Positions 10,776 through 22,784 of a stretch of DNA of 64,000 nucleotides are shown piece after piece. The notes below the pieces were generated by a model. The model had not been told where the DNA came from. It saw only the letters and a list, made by a program, of their open reading frames with translations, and made no database searches. The stretch lies in assembly GCA_032433595.1 (NCBI GenBank), contig JASWJB010000002.1, positions 124,001-188,000 on the forward strand, read 5' to 3'. The translations under genes and the position numbers were made by a program. Origin of the DNA: Conoideocrella luteorostrata (Eukaryota; Ascomycota; Sordariomycetes; Hypocreales; Clavicipitaceae). Each line of letters starts with the position of its first letter. Positions within the stretch are counted from its first letter, which is position 1.

Positions 10776-13700
10776 TATAAGAACCAAAACGGCGATTCTG
10801 GAGGCTGCGTCAGAGGTCCTCTCCGGGGGAAGGGTCATTGAAACCCAAATGATAATGGTGGAGGAACTGATTGTTCTATGTTGCAGCAGCTTGGCAGTTA
10901 CATGCAGACTCAAGGACAGAAAAGCTGCCGCCATTTCCGTAATACGTTATCGAGTGGTGTTGCACGTCCAAGTGTAGCAGACGTTGAGGACAGCTAGAAC
11001 GTGGTCGTGTGTGTTGCTTGACAACATCTTGCCCATTATGACCGCTTGAAAGCATCTCTATCTTGTGACAAGACTACGCATAGGTTATGTGTAAACACCG
11101 GCAGGGTCATGGCGGCACCGCCTGCTTCTCTTGGTTGTTCTTCCAGAGCCTTGAAGTCGATGTCATCTTTCAGTTTACAATTGTGGCACGGCTCTATACC
11201 TGTGGGTTTCAGTTGTCCCATGAATTTTGCCAACCAAGGGCGCTTCCAGTCCATGTGATTCTCCCGAGAATCCAGGTCCTCTGGTGCTTTGTTAGAAAAC
11301 TCAGCAAAAGGTGCAGCTCCAACACTAATAGCGTGAATATTGCATTTTATATAGTCTGACAAGCTTCCGCATTATTTTGGCTCAGGTAACTTGCCTTGTG
11401 TTGATCGAATTGCACTTGCTGTAGGTGTAGCTTGCACAGGGTCTTGTGCAACAGTATCGATACCGATGCTTCAAAATACAAAAACAATATATTCAATAAT
11501 ATTTGATATTGCAACCTCACAGAATAACTTAGCCACAAGGAGCCACGATAATATATCATATAATATGCCCAAAAGGGCAGTCGCCAAAGCGAATTCTTTC
11601 TTTCACTGACGTATGTAAAATGTTATTTCAACATTGCACAATGGCTATGCTCGTTGAATACGACCTCGAAGTGGCTGTGTGGCTGTGTCTGCCGGTAGCT
11701 GTTGCGACAAGAGGTCCCGAGCCATATCATGCTAGCCCACTCATGGTGTGCCAACTTTAGGCTGTTTTCGAAATTATAGTTTCGTGGTAAAGAGAAGAAA
11801 CAGCTACTAGTGAAAACTCATAGCAGGTCATTTCAGTCGCAGCGTAGCAATCACGTTTTCGGAATCCCTCGTCAAGTGCAGCGTACGGGCGCACACGTGC
11901 CCGGTCACATGGTCGCCCTGGCGCGACTCTTTCATATGCGGCACGCTCAACGACCTTCTTCCTCTTCTTCTCTCTCCTAGATAACTATGATCAAATGAAT
12001 TGAACATTTTGTTTTACCTATTGCTTCGTGCAAGACCCTTTTGACGTCAAATCAAAAGCCCTGTGCTTCCTACAAACGTTTGTTTAAGAGCAGTTTGCCA
12101 GCATCCAAGCGTATGTCGTTAAAGCTAAATAAGTATAGTTTATCCGTCTACGCAGGCACTACAATAGTAGAAGATTTCCCTGGACAAAGTATGGCCACTT
12201 TGCAAGGCAACAATCAGGTAGCTTCTAAGATGGAGTAGTCGTTGGGGACGGGGGAGAGGGAAAGGGGAGGAGGTGGGGTAGCTCTTTGGGTTGCCGTCTT
12301 CATAGCGCGAGGTTACAGATTTTAATGGCATGGCATCGACGATTATCTGTACCTGCCCCCATTCCAAGCTGCCTCCCGACTTTGTGAGTTGTGATGGTTC
12401 TGTGCTAATTTCACAGGGCTCTAGTGGGCGCCAGTAACTCTGGGTATTTTTGCATGGATTTTACCATACGCAACGTTTCGGAATTACTAGGAACCCCCCG
12501 GATGTCTGTAGGTCATCACCCACTAGTGTTGTTGCCGCTGGCATGATTGCTTAAAATGGCAGTCCAACTATATGTACTGCGAGAATAAAACGCCCCAGGC
12601 CGCAAGAGAACCTCGCTTATAATACAGAGGGATACTGGCGGCGTTAAGGTTAATCGCCACCACATGCGTTCGTGCAGGCTCTTTCAAGGCTCTGGCATTC
12701 GGGATTTCTTCCGCGTCGCACTCCGCGAGTAGCATTTAAAGGAAGGACGTCAAGAGCACAGATATATTAATGCATTAGTTATGCTGAAGCTCCCAACTCA
12801 GAGGCCATGTGGCAGACCCGCATTTCAGCCCCTGCCTGAAGGGCCTGCCTAATCCGAAGGCGAGGCCACAAACCTTGCACACTTGGCTGGGAATCTACAC
12901 GCACACATCATCTTTCACGAAATGAACCGGCGCGCAAGGTGTTTACAGCGAAGCGAGCATCTTGAAACGAAAAGAGAAAACTGGATTCCCCCGCTCTAGT
13001 CCACATTGCTTCCGCTAGCTCGGGTGCACGCTGCGTTGTTAATGCCGCGCGGCCAGTGTTCTGCATGATGCGACCTGGCATGAGCAGAACGGCTCAGGCT
13101 GCGCGGGCAGCGCCTTGGTCATGTGTACCGAAGACGTGAACACCTGCGGAATAATAGACAGGGAGGGTTCCCACGATGGGATGTGCGCTGGTTCAATTGA
13201 CGAGTTCGATGAGTCATTGGATGAACGAGGGGAACCCGACTCAAATGCAAATTCGGGCACTGGCTGCAGCTGCATCTGCGTCCTCGAGTCGACGCGCGGT
13301 GCTCGGCCCAAGTGGTGATATAGTGTGGTCGCCAGAACAGTTGACATGGAGAGGGATGCTTGCAATGATTGATGAAGGGGGCGACACCATGGAAATATAT
13401 GGCCAGATTTGGCAGCAAGCTCGGTTTGATGTTGATTAGAAGTCCAGATTTGTTCCGCTGAACCTGAGAGGAGTGGGGGGCTTTTCTAATCGTTTGCAAA
13501 TTCCCCGACATGCAGGTGCCACTCCTCCACCAACCAGCCAAACAAACATCAGGGGTCTTCCTTGCGATTGCCAAACACGCCAAGATCTACGGAGTGCAGA
13601 CGGCGTGGCTATTGCATGGAAGACGGGAGAACAGGGGCCCTCCCGGAAAATCACTCCACTGTTTCTCCTTCTAGAACAAAGCCCCCCCCAAAAAAAAAAA

Positions 13701-14093
13701 CTCATAAAACGGAGAGCAATACACGCAATCCGATGCCGTTTCAGGCACCAAAACCAAAGTATCCACGGGGTCCTTGAAACGCGACGCCAAGCTGGGTCCA
13801 TTCAACCGGATTTTGTGATTCTGTTTCACGTTTCTAGGCCATTTTCATACTTGAACAACTGAGCTCTGGAGTCAGCATCATGACACCACTGAGTCCGCGA
13901 CGGCAGTGCCTTCGCAAGGCGCTGGGCCGCGACGAAGCAGGTCTATCTCCTACCACAAAAGGTGAATAAAACCTACGATGTCTTCCCTTCATTCACCCAA
14001 GTCTCATCTCTTTCTCTCGCCCATGTTTTATTCTTTGATCTAAGTTGCCGCCTTCGTTTCTTGTTTTACGCGCGTACTTTCACGCCGCCATTT
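10776..14093. other. Long intergenic region with one dispersed-repeat copy
   Basis: About 3.3 kb without a convincing gene. It holds copy 1 of the 60-bp dispersed repeat (11302-11360), a C/A homopolymer junction near 13684-13700, and the promoter of the M43 gene. The largest open frames lack family similarity or codon structure I can support. Confidence 0.4.
11302..11360 (+). repeat. Dispersed 60-bp repeat, copy 1
   Basis: Shares a core including GCGTGAATATTGCATTTTAT with copies at 21486-21545 and 40373-40432, all in the same orientation. The common block runs from CAGCAAAAGGTG to TATATAG plus a GAC end. Probably the remnant of one mobile-element family; identity unknown. Confidence 0.7.
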
Positions 14094-15805
14094 ATGGTGA
14101 TGCTTCTTTTTCTCGTCTCCTGCCTCATGGCGTCGGTGTCCGTAGCTGGTCCTATGGACACTGGGGGCCATCTTGGGCATCGATGTGCTACCCGAAGCCG
14201 AAGCCCGGAGGAGCGCGAGCTGTTTGGGCGGCAGCCTCCTCAGCCCGACAAGGGCGACGCCATCAACTTGGGTTGCGTTGTACATCTGTGCTGCTTGCAG
14301 AAAAACAAATGCCCGTCGGTAAGCCTCCTTCCCAGAGCCCTTTGAATGACAGGCAATGTCCCCATGCTAACATGTTGCCCAAAGAACGGGGTCGCTACCA
14401 AAGCCGTGGACCATATGAACTCGCTCCTCCACGGGTCCAAAATCAACTTCAAGCTTGAAAATGTTTCGCGAATCGATAATGAACTTTGCACGAAGGGCTT
14501 GAACGATGACAAGTCCATGAATGAGTTGAAGGCCCACTTCCATCAAGGCAATACAAGCACTCTCAATTTGGTTTACGTACCGACGAACGAGGGCGCTGGA
14601 GTTAAGGGCAAGTGTGACATGCCGGGAGCCGAAACCAACATTGCCGCGACCTATGGCGGCACGGACGGATGCGTCATCGCCATGGACACTCTGCCGGGGA
14701 AAATGGGTGGACTAGGTGCAAGGAACAGCGGCGAAAGACAGCCACGAGGGGTTCCCAGCCGTCTTTTTAGCCGCCAAACCGCCGGCTCCAGTGGCAATGT
14801 TGGTGATAGTAGCGGAATGTCGATAACAACTACACACGAGATGGGCCACTGGCTCGGCCTTAATCATATAGGCGAAACGCCTAGCCAGAGAGGTTTGGGT
14901 GGTCTTTTTACACGACAGAGAGGCGGAAGCCAGGGAAACATCATGGAGGCTGTTTCTAGGTACGTTTCCCCTCCTACAGAGCGTTGAAGTCGGCCACTAA
15001 CATGACGCATTATAGTCCTGACAGGCAGTATTCGTTCAGTCAAGCCCAATTCGATCAGATGCGCCAGGTAGCGCTCAGGCGCTTAAAAGATCGGAATGTC
15101 CCTGTAGGTAACAAGGCACCCGGGTCCGGCTTTGGTGGCCCAGGCCAAGGTTCCGGGCCCGGCGACGGCCCAGATTCTTCTCCAGGACGCGACGGCCCAG
15201 GCCAAGGTTTCAAGCCTGGCAACGACCCAGATTCTCCTCCAGGACGCGACAGCCCGAGCTTTCCCTCCAAGGGCAACCTTCCAGGCAAATTCCCCAAATG
15301 CAACCCACACGACTCTCCAAGTATACCCTCCGAGGACAAACCGATCATTCCTGGAGATAGTTCCCAAAGTACCCCCCCTGAAATCAACCCGATCTTCTCT
15401 GGAGACGACTCCCCAAGTATGCCCCCGAAAGACAACCCGATCTTCCCTGGAATCAGCTCACCAAGTATGCCCCCCAAGGGCAAACCGACCATTCTTGGAG
15501 ATAGTTCCCCAGATATCCCCCCCAAGGTCAACCCGATCTTCTCTGGAAACGGCTCCCCAAGTATGCCCGCGAAAGGCAACCCGACCATCCCTCAAGACAA
15601 CATACCCAAAGGCAACAGCCCAATCTTCACTGGAGACAACGGCCTAAAGCTCCCTCAAAGTGTTGACCCAAGCTTCCATGAAAGCAACAGCCAAAGCTTC
15701 ACTGGTGGCAATGACAAAGGCTCATCTCAACGCGGTTTTTCTGCCTCGGCTCAGACCGAGACAAAGGAGGAGCCCTCTGGTCCGGTGTACATTGCTCGCA
15801 AGTAG
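14094..15805 (+). CDS. Secreted M43-like (pappalysin-type) metalloprotease with repetitive tail
   Basis: About 529 aa from exons 14094-14318, 14385-14959 and 15016-15805. The introns (66 and 56 nt) have CTAAC branch sites. Residues 1-18 form a clear signal peptide (MVMLLFLVSCLMASVSVAG region). Residues 226-236 read HEMGHWLGLNH, the metzincin HExxHxxGxxH zinc site. Upstream TSTLNLVYVP and DGCVIAMDTLPG match the beta-sheet of fungal M43B proteases. The downstream SQAQFDQMRQ matches the family's C-terminal helix. Oddities: an extra Gly/Arg/Ser-rich stretch just before the zinc helix and another just after it replace the usual Cys-containing loops. The last 190 residues are a Pro/Ser/Gly-rich tail with 16-residue repeats, not part of the normal family. 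Likely extracellular protein breakdown; activity is not certain given the loop changes. Confidence 0.82.
15353..15592 (+). repeat. 48-bp in-frame tandem repeat (5 units)
   Basis: Five consecutive 48-bp units start at 15353, 15401, 15449, 15497 and 15545, each beginning GGA. They encode 16-aa units of the form GDxSPSMPPKxNPIFx. Degenerate related sequence precedes them, and upstream (15136-15260) there is a separate GPGQG/PDSPPGRD repeat. Unit length is a multiple of three, so copy-number change would preserve the frame. Confidence 0.9.
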
Positions 15806-17282
15806 TTGGGATACTTTACATCATGTTGGGGCTGGCAGCAGGGCTGGCAGTAGCCGCACGGGATGCCGACTCACCCATATCCTGCAATACCACTACACAT
15901 GTAGATCAGATTCTTTCGCATATCTTGTATGGATGCGATGTTAGTGAGACACATTTTGCTCCTGAGCAGTTATGTTTTGGGAGGACCTGGTTGCTCTACC
16001 TACGTCAAATACAGTACCTTATAGGGCATTTCCGGTACATAACATGTTTATATCAGTGTTACACAATTAGAAACGAAAACAATATACAACAATAGTGTCA
16101 CGCAGCGTTCATTAAGTTGTAGAGGCCGTGATATAGAAGATACTCTGCCAGCATCTCTTTCCAAGTTGCCGAGAACAGGAAATCTTTCATCGGGAGATAC
16201 CTCGAAAACCCTAAAAAGGTCAGACAGTCTACAAAGAGCGGACAAAAAGTATCAACTTCGCGTAGATTTGAATGTCGGGTGTATTATTGTTGTATGACGA
16301 GCCCTTACTGCGTAATTAGAGTAGGCAGAATGGCATAAGCCGTGGCAACCGAGCAAATATGCCCAGTCAGCTGCGCAAAGGAAATCGCTCCAAGATGGCG
16401 CAGCTGCTGTTGTTGGATCAAGTGTGTGTGTGTAGACCGGATGTGTGGATACACGGGCTGTGAGAGAAAGGTTACGTGGCCTCTGGGCCTAGGCAGGAAT
16501 TCAGGACGGAAGTGTCTCAGATTATAGGGGTATTTATAGGTGGATTTGGACAGGGCCGTCAGACGAGGAATTCTTCCTCCATCATCACAGTAACACTGCA
16601 CATCCCATCAATGACAACGTATTTGAACCTCTCTTGCCAATTCCAACAGCTGTAGCTAGAATTGCTCTAGCAACCAAAGTCTCCAAGCGGAAAGCGGTAA
16701 ATACAGGCATTTGCAAGATGAGTTGGTCGAGTTTTTCCGCGAGCCACGATGTGTTGGCAATATTCCAGTCCTAATAGTAAATTAATTGTACAAAACCAGC
16801 TAAGGACAGTAAACCTCATTTGGTCATCCACTTCCCATCGGGAATTCCCCCATGCTCTCCGCGAAGAGCCCCCGCTGATGCAGCCGCTTCATGATAGATG
16901 AGGCCAGGCATTGGTTGAGAGGTGGCAAGAATGCGCCGACAAATGGGAGGTTGTGCCGCTATCTCGGGGACACATTGACGCAGAGCAGAGACATAAGCCG
17001 CTAATAAAAAAAGAGAATTGTTATATAAATCATGAAGAGTGTACACATCTTCATTTAACGAATAACTGTGATCACCTTGCTTTAAAAAAAAAAGTAATCA
17101 TGTAGTCATGAAACCGATTGAATCCATCCGTATATTTTGAACGCTTCAACTCACGATTGACGCGGAGTGTGTGTGTGTGTTGGGGAAAAAAATAGCATAA
17201 GACGGATCAAGGTTATCCTAAGCAACTTTCGTCTACATGACAGTTTCCGGCATAAAGCTGTACAGCTACGACGAAGTTCTAC
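15806..17282. other. Intergenic region
   Basis: The 3' flank of the protease gene, then A+T-rich sequence with a short GT run near 17168-17180. No coding sequence recognised. The stop of the small gene at 17283 faces it, so the 3' ends converge. Confidence 0.4.
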
Positions 17283-17645
17283 TTAGTTTCCCTTAACCCG
17301 ACCGTCAGGCTGGCCATCCTTGCGCAACCCATCATGCTCGGTTGGTTTGTAGTCCCCCCCGGAGCTGCCAGTGTCTCCAGATGAATTCTCCGAATAATTG
17401 TTACTACCATCTCCAGTGGTCTTTCCGCCCGCCTTTCCAGCCTCATGAGGATCTACCTTGCCGTGCGCAAATTCTGGAACAGATTAGACGCGACATATGT
17501 GAAGAAAGTGCACTGACGTACCTCCAGTGCCGACTCTTTTATCGGGTGTACCGTCTTGCTTCAAGCCATCATGCTCTAGGATCGGGTTAGTCAGCGATAT
17601 TTCATCTAGCGAATCTCACCTACCAGTGGGCTTGTAGTCTGACAT
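17283..17645 (-). CDS. Small three-exon conidiation/stress-type (KGG-like) protein
   Basis: Too fragmented to appear as one open frame. It was assembled from exons 17645-17624, 17575-17522 and 17473-17283, with two 48-nt GT-AG introns; the frame is kept exactly and ends at TAA. The product is 88 aa, very hydrophilic, rich in Gly, Asp and Lys, and has no signal or membrane segment. Residues 3-22 (YKPTEHDGLKQDGTPDKRV) recur near the C-terminus as YKPTEHDGLRKDGQPDGRV. Between them FAHGKVDPHEAGKAGGK resembles the KGG-type stress motif. I recall similar small proteins in other filamentous fungi, expressed in conidia or under stress, but no biochemical function is established. It probably behaves as a disordered, hydrophilin-like stress protein (inference). 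Confidence 0.8.
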
Positions 17646-20280
17646 CGTTAAAATTCGGTTGATTCGTCTTGTGGCGTACGTAATGAAGTTGGTAGCTGAA
17701 TGTTTGAAGTCTAATTAAATCGCATGATTGCAATTCAGAGAAATGTTTGCGGCACATATATTTATAGACAAATTTAATACCATTCAATGTGTGGTCATTT
17801 AGAAGTCAATGACGGCTACATCTGTCTTGCATATGTATAGCGCAATATCCGGAGCAAAGCCTCCTAATAATGACCAGTATACGCGGATCGAATGCGGCCG
17901 ATCTCCATGGGGATCGGCAAGCCCAACACAATTGTCAGGTACTTTGTAACGGGGCCAGTGCAAAACATGCCGCAACTTCAGTGAAGAACTACTGGGGCCG
18001 TGTGAATTTTGCTTTTGATGCAACATTCGGGATCAAGATGATCAGCATCGCGCCACAAGCTCCGGATCGGCAGTAGCTGCTGCATCTGACCGTTCACCGC
18101 TGCTGCGGGGCCGTTGCTGTCTTCCAAGTGCATCGGACGTCCATGGCGACCGTAATGCATTGTCATATATTCCTAACCAGCTACGAACGGAGCGATGTAG
18201 GGTACTTCCTTGACCTGCGAAATTGCATTATACTAAAAGTACATATAAGTATATAAGCTGCTGCTGCTTATGTCACGTTTTCACGCTCAACAGGCCGTCA
18301 GGGCAGCAAGTCAGATTTTGCCGTTTGTATATGACACGGATGACGTTTCAATGACGACACCAGATGCTGTTTCCAAGCTTTGGCAATGCTCCTAAACTAA
18401 GTCTTGGCCAGGTTGGTGAATTCGTTGCAGCTCGTAAGTCACGCCTTCTTTTGGGGCGGCGAGGGAATGCAGGCTATCATATGCACTGGTATAAGCATCC
18501 TTCCGACAGCGTGGCATGTCGCGACGAGATCTTATACTAATTTCTGCGGCGAATGTCGAATAGTACGTATCGCAAGATAGGGATCGGCACCTTCTTTTGT
18601 ATGTTTGTACGCAAAAGTCATGCATTATTTGTGAAGAGCGTTCCAGTTGTGGTGCATGACTGACGAAATCCTACTGAAGACCGAGAGTGAGAAGTCCAAG
18701 TCACCACAGTGGTGGCAACCTAGCCTTGCGAAGCTTCTAGACCGACACTTTGCGAGCAACTGTCGCAGGGCATAGAGAACGGCAGGCTACACGCCATGGC
18801 GTTTCGGACCTCGTTTCCGTGCATTTGCAGTCTCTCTTATATCTTATATGCATCATTGGCACTTTTTAATGTAGCTTTGTTCAGCCAGTACGACTTAGCC
18901 AGCTTAGACATGAAGAGGTTTAGCGCATGAGCGCTCATCAACTGAACATGACTGCAGCTTATAATTCGGCCCCCATGTACGAGGCTGAGTGACAATCTTT
19001 AAAAACAGGACCGATCAATGGCCAAGATTAGTGGTTGGGATTTGCGCAGGTGAGAGCCGACCTGAAACCTATCGTACCTATGATGTCCAATCCAAGCCGC
19101 AAGACCCCAGCACGCTATCTCATGTGCGCAGCATTAATTCGTACAGATTTCAAATCATGGATTGGTTTCTAGTGTTGTCAGGGCTTGCAATTTGAAAACT
19201 TTTCGGCCATGTTGGAGCACCTCCACACTGCCACTTACTTACTATGGAGGTCGTGGACACAAGACGGCCGTGTAGCACATAATGTCCTGAAACACTGAGT
19301 GCTACGTAGCACGGGACAATAGATCAGCAAAGCACAAAGGTCCACCTGGGATGCGAGCCCTGCGCGGTGTCTAAAAGAGAAGACACAAGATAGATTTCGT
19401 TTGTAGGAAAAGGTTAATTATACATCCTTCGCATTGATTAGCTACGAGACCTGCTAGCTTCGCGTATGCAGGTGTCCTGCAAGAAGATGGAAAGACAGTG
19501 GGTTATACTGAATTTGTATCTTGCCCGAGTCATAAAACCCTGTGGCTTCCAAAGATGGCCGGCAGGATCGAACCCCCTGTCGAAGACGTTATATTAGGCT
19601 GCCGCGCTATATTTGATGCTCCAAGTTTTGGTTTGATCTGATATACATGTGCAACTTGGCTGTGCACTACATATATTACACACAGTTTATTAATTGCCGC
19701 AGTGGATAACGAATATTTAGCCAACACAATGCTCGAGAGCTATGAATAGTATTTTCATAGCATAAAAGCAGAATAAAGTACATCCGCACACCGGAAGCCC
19801 CGGATAGCATCCTTCTCCATTCACCACCTTCTCACTTCCAAATGGCACGCTGACAAGTGGATCACTATAATAGCTCAAGCCTTTAAGCTGCAATAGAATC
19901 TATAAGAAGAGAGTAATCTTACTAGTTTCAACGGGGAATAACGTATAGCCCCGCCCATACTTGCAGGGCAGATCTGTGGTACCAAGTCATCGTTCAAAAT
20001 GCAGAAACGCCATTGAAACTGGGCGAGCATACATTTGCACGTAAGCCCCTTGAATGAAATTCTGAGAGAGGAAGATGACCGCACAAATTTTGTGCAATGC
20101 CGTGATCTGAATCGATAGGCAGCTGGTCTGTGAAGATATATAAGCCTAATCTGTCTTTTGCGCCTCCCTTTTATATTAACAAAGTGATAAGCGGACTGCC
20201 CAGCACTAGAGTACTAAAGCAGCTAGTCCAAAGCGCTTTTACTTATTCTACTGGTCGTGAAATGCTATGTGCACATGACA
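17646..20280. other. Long intergenic region
   Basis: About 2.6 kb with scattered stops in all frames and no conserved domain seen. The left part holds the promoter of the small stress gene and the right part that of the methyltransferase. Confidence 0.4.
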
Positions 20281-21395
20281 ATGTCTGAACCTAGTAGATC
20301 TAAAGGAAGGAATGGAGGTTTTGCCTCAGCAAACGATCCGTACGCGCTAATGCGCGATTGTAATGCCAGCTCACGGTAAGATCCCGTCCATATCTACCGA
20401 CATTTGCAGATGTGTTCTAAACCTTGGGTTAGGCTCACGGCCCAGCATTATCTCTGGAAAGAGCTTCTTGGATTTCTTGTTCATCCAGACATTTCATCTC
20501 GAGCGGTAGATTTAAAAGTAGCCGACGTCGCCACAGGAAATGGGTATGTGTAATCCAACAAGATGTTTCCCGTATCCGACTTCTCATTCTTTCCAGCATT
20601 TGGCTTCACGACCTGGCCCGGAATAGGCCAACTCCTGCTGAGTTTCATGGATTCGATATAAGTTTGAACCAGATCGGCCCCAAATCGTGGTTGCCGGCGA
20701 ATATGCATTTCCACGCATGGGATCTTTTCGAGGAACCGCCACAGGAGTTTGTGGGTTATTTCGACATCGTGCACGTTCGGCTCATTACAGTCGTCGTCAA
20801 AAACAACGACCCGAAGCCCATAATTGCTAACCTGACAAAGCTGCTAAGTACAGAAGATATCCATTGTCCGGCTTGAAGCCTCCTTGCTAACATTTTGTCT
20901 CTTATAGAGCCCAATGGTCACCTCCAATGGGACGAAGTTGATACTATTGGCTGTTCCATTAAGACCGTCCCAGGGACTACGGCAAATGACCTAGATACAT
21001 TGTTCTCACAACTGAAAGGAAACGATTCGTTAGTTTATTTCTCTACCTTTCCTGATCATGTCTTGCCCACTAACCTATCTAGTTGGAAGTACCAGCTTAC
21101 CGCGGTACTAGATGAGAACGGATTCAAAGACTCCCGCCTCTATACCTACGAGTATGGACTAGAAATGGCGCGACTCTGGAGTGATATGTAAGCCCTCACA
21201 CACGACAATTTTAAGTGACAGTCTCTGGGTGAGCTAACCTTCATCAGCTACGTTAGCACTTGGAAGGAGTTTGCAGATAATATACTCAAAACGCCGGAGT
21301 TGTCGAGTGAATTAGAGACCAAGGCAATGGTAGATACAAGAAATGGAGCAGCAATCATGGTCCCCAAGTTAGTATGGGTTACCACCAAGATTTAA
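20281..21395 (+). CDS. LaeA/UMTA-like SAM-dependent methyltransferase
   Basis: About 276 aa from six exons: 20281-20375, 20433-20543, 20597-20847, 20908-21028, 21083-21187 and 21248-21395. All five introns (53-60 nt) are GT-AG and the summed exons stay in frame to TAA. Motif I is VADVATGNGIW (residues 61-71). Then come GFDISLNQIGP (motif II region), FDIVHVRL (post-I/II) and LLKPNGHLQWDE, recreated across intron 4, which is typical of fungal secondary-metabolism methyltransferases. The fourth intron (21029-21082) is 54 nt and open, so retention would add 18 residues. An in-frame ATG at 20275 is an alternative start. The gene converges on an alpha/beta hydrolase, suggesting a small tailoring set. 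Substrate unknown. Confidence 0.87.
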
Positions 21396-21485
21396 ATGAC
21401 GGACGGTTGCGTTGGGCATCTGTGATGTTTTGAACTGAAATTAGGCCCCAGTGGCCATCCTGGAGACCAAATATATTACCAAATT

Positions 21486-21545
21486 TAGCAAAAGATGAAG
21501 CTCCACACTAATACCGTGAATATTGCACGTTATATAGCTCGTGAC
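21486..21545 (+). repeat. Dispersed 60-bp repeat, copy 2
   Basis: Same block as at 11302 and 40373, with a few substitutions (ACCGTGAATATTGCACGTTA in place of AGCGTGAATATTGCATTTTA). It begins 90 bp after the methyltransferase stop. Confidence 0.7.
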
Positions 21546-21749
21546 AAAATATAACAAAATTCCACGTATGCTGGAACCTCAAGACAATTGATTTGCTATC
21601 ATTTCTCTTACTGAATATATCTGGCCTATTCAGACTTGTCAAAGAAGGAACTTGAAACCTTTCAACTTGTGGCAATTATTATTTTATTTTTATTTTGCTG
21701 CTTGTGGACTTGTATCAATTCGTAAATCTACAGTAGGTTCTAGGGCTTA

Positions 21750-21775
21750 CCTTGCCGCAGGACATTGACCAATAA
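21750..21775 (+). repeat. Short dispersed repeat (GACATTGACCAATAAT type), copy A
   Basis: CCTTGCCGCAGGACATTGAC continues as CAATAATTC. A near match, CCCTGCCGGAGAACATTGAC then CAACAATAC, lies at 51850-51876. Possibly the end of an unidentified transposable element. Confidence 0.45.
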
Positions 21776-21932
21776 TTCAGTCTCAAATTTATTCATTATT
21801 TAAAAATAGAAGAACTGATCTCAATAGTCATGGTTGTATAGATTCGTCTCAGGTCTGGACTGACCCAAGTTGTGGCATATCTTAAAAATGATATTCTACA
21901 TAAAAAGTGTAGATACTATGATCCATACCACC

Positions 21933-22784
21933 TTATAGTGCTAAGAAGCCATTGACGAAAGTTATGATCTGCGCGGCTAAAGCCTCAGGCTGACTGACGA
22001 AGGGCATGTGCCCGGTCTTGAAGTTGACCACCTCCCAACTGACTTTTGATTTCTCGACCCATATGTCCTGCAGTGATGCCGGGTTGCAATGGTCGTCCTG
22101 TGTACGTACGTAGGCCCGTCTGCCATCAAACATGGTGTCTGCCCAGGCTGGAGCCGTGGGCTTAGTTTCAAAGGCTATATATGAGTGGCAGTTCATGAAC
22201 TTATCGAGCTCTGGGCCAAGGGCTGGGTCGACATCGCTGTACAATATGTCCATTGCGGGCTCGATTATAGCTAAATTTTTCGAGGGCTACAAAAATGATT
22301 TAGCTCAATTACGCATGGATATATCGCAGGGGCGGTGTGTGTCACGTACCTTGTTTAACTGGATGAACGGGGGATAGGAGCCACCGACGGCCTCCAGTAG
22401 AGTCTCTCCTTCAAGAGTGATATTGCCCGCCACGTATATTAGCCCTACCACGCCAGTGTCGCCATGGCCATTGGCGCTGCGGGTTTGCTTATCGAGACCT
22501 TTGGTCGCCGAGCCGGCAACGACGCCACCATATGAGTGTGCCAAGACGATGACGTCTTGCTTTTTTTGGTCTAGCAGAGGAAGAAGGACATTATCACGTA
22601 ACGAGTTGATGTCTCTCAGACAGGTTGCAGCAGCTGGGTTGGAAGGGTTGCAGCTCGGATAAGGTCCCGGGTGAGTTGTGAAGCCCGCTTTGTGCAGATA
22701 CGGCAGTAGTTTGTCAAATCCTGCTGGGGTTCCAAATGCGCCTGGAACAAGTACAATCACGGGCAGATGTGGGGATGAGGACAT
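21933..22784 (-). CDS. Alpha/beta hydrolase
   Basis: 262 aa from exons 22784-22350 and 22286-21933. The 63-nt intron has a GTACGT donor and GTAG acceptor, phase 0. It has the full fold signature: VIVLVPGAFGTP (oxyanion-hole strand), AHSYGG with nucleophile Ser84, the acid Asp about residue 209-210 in TQDDHCNP, and His238 in TGHMPFVSQP. The family resembles the small salicylate-esterase-like/AB-hydrolase-6 enzymes common in fungi. No signal peptide, so probably cytosolic. Neighbours are a convergent methyltransferase and an outward-facing membrane-protein gene. The three may be co-regulated tailoring or export functions, but a core synthase is missing from the window. Confidence 0.9.

Larger units (their letters stand above)
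21396..21932. other. Convergent intergenic spacer with two repeat remnants
   Basis: Holds copy 2 of the 60-bp dispersed repeat (21486-21545) and a second repeat motif near 21750-21775, in A+T-rich sequence. Both flanking genes end here. Confidence 0.5.

Noticed and set aside
11036..11362. 108-codon minus-strand frame overlapping dispersed-repeat copy 1
   Set aside because: Its first part is the repeat itself and the rest has no recognised family.
13039..13583. Overlapping minus-strand open frames of 108 and 154 codons
   Set aside because: No domain, signal or start context, and both strands are open in several frames, as expected of G+C-rich non-coding DNA.
15823..16095. 90-codon frame after the metalloprotease stop
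   Set aside because: It lies in the 3' flank, has no similarity and turns A+T-rich.
19550..19640. tRNA-like T-arm sequence (GGTTCGATCC on the minus strand)
   Set aside because: Stems do not pair over five bases and no acceptor or anticodon arm can be drawn.
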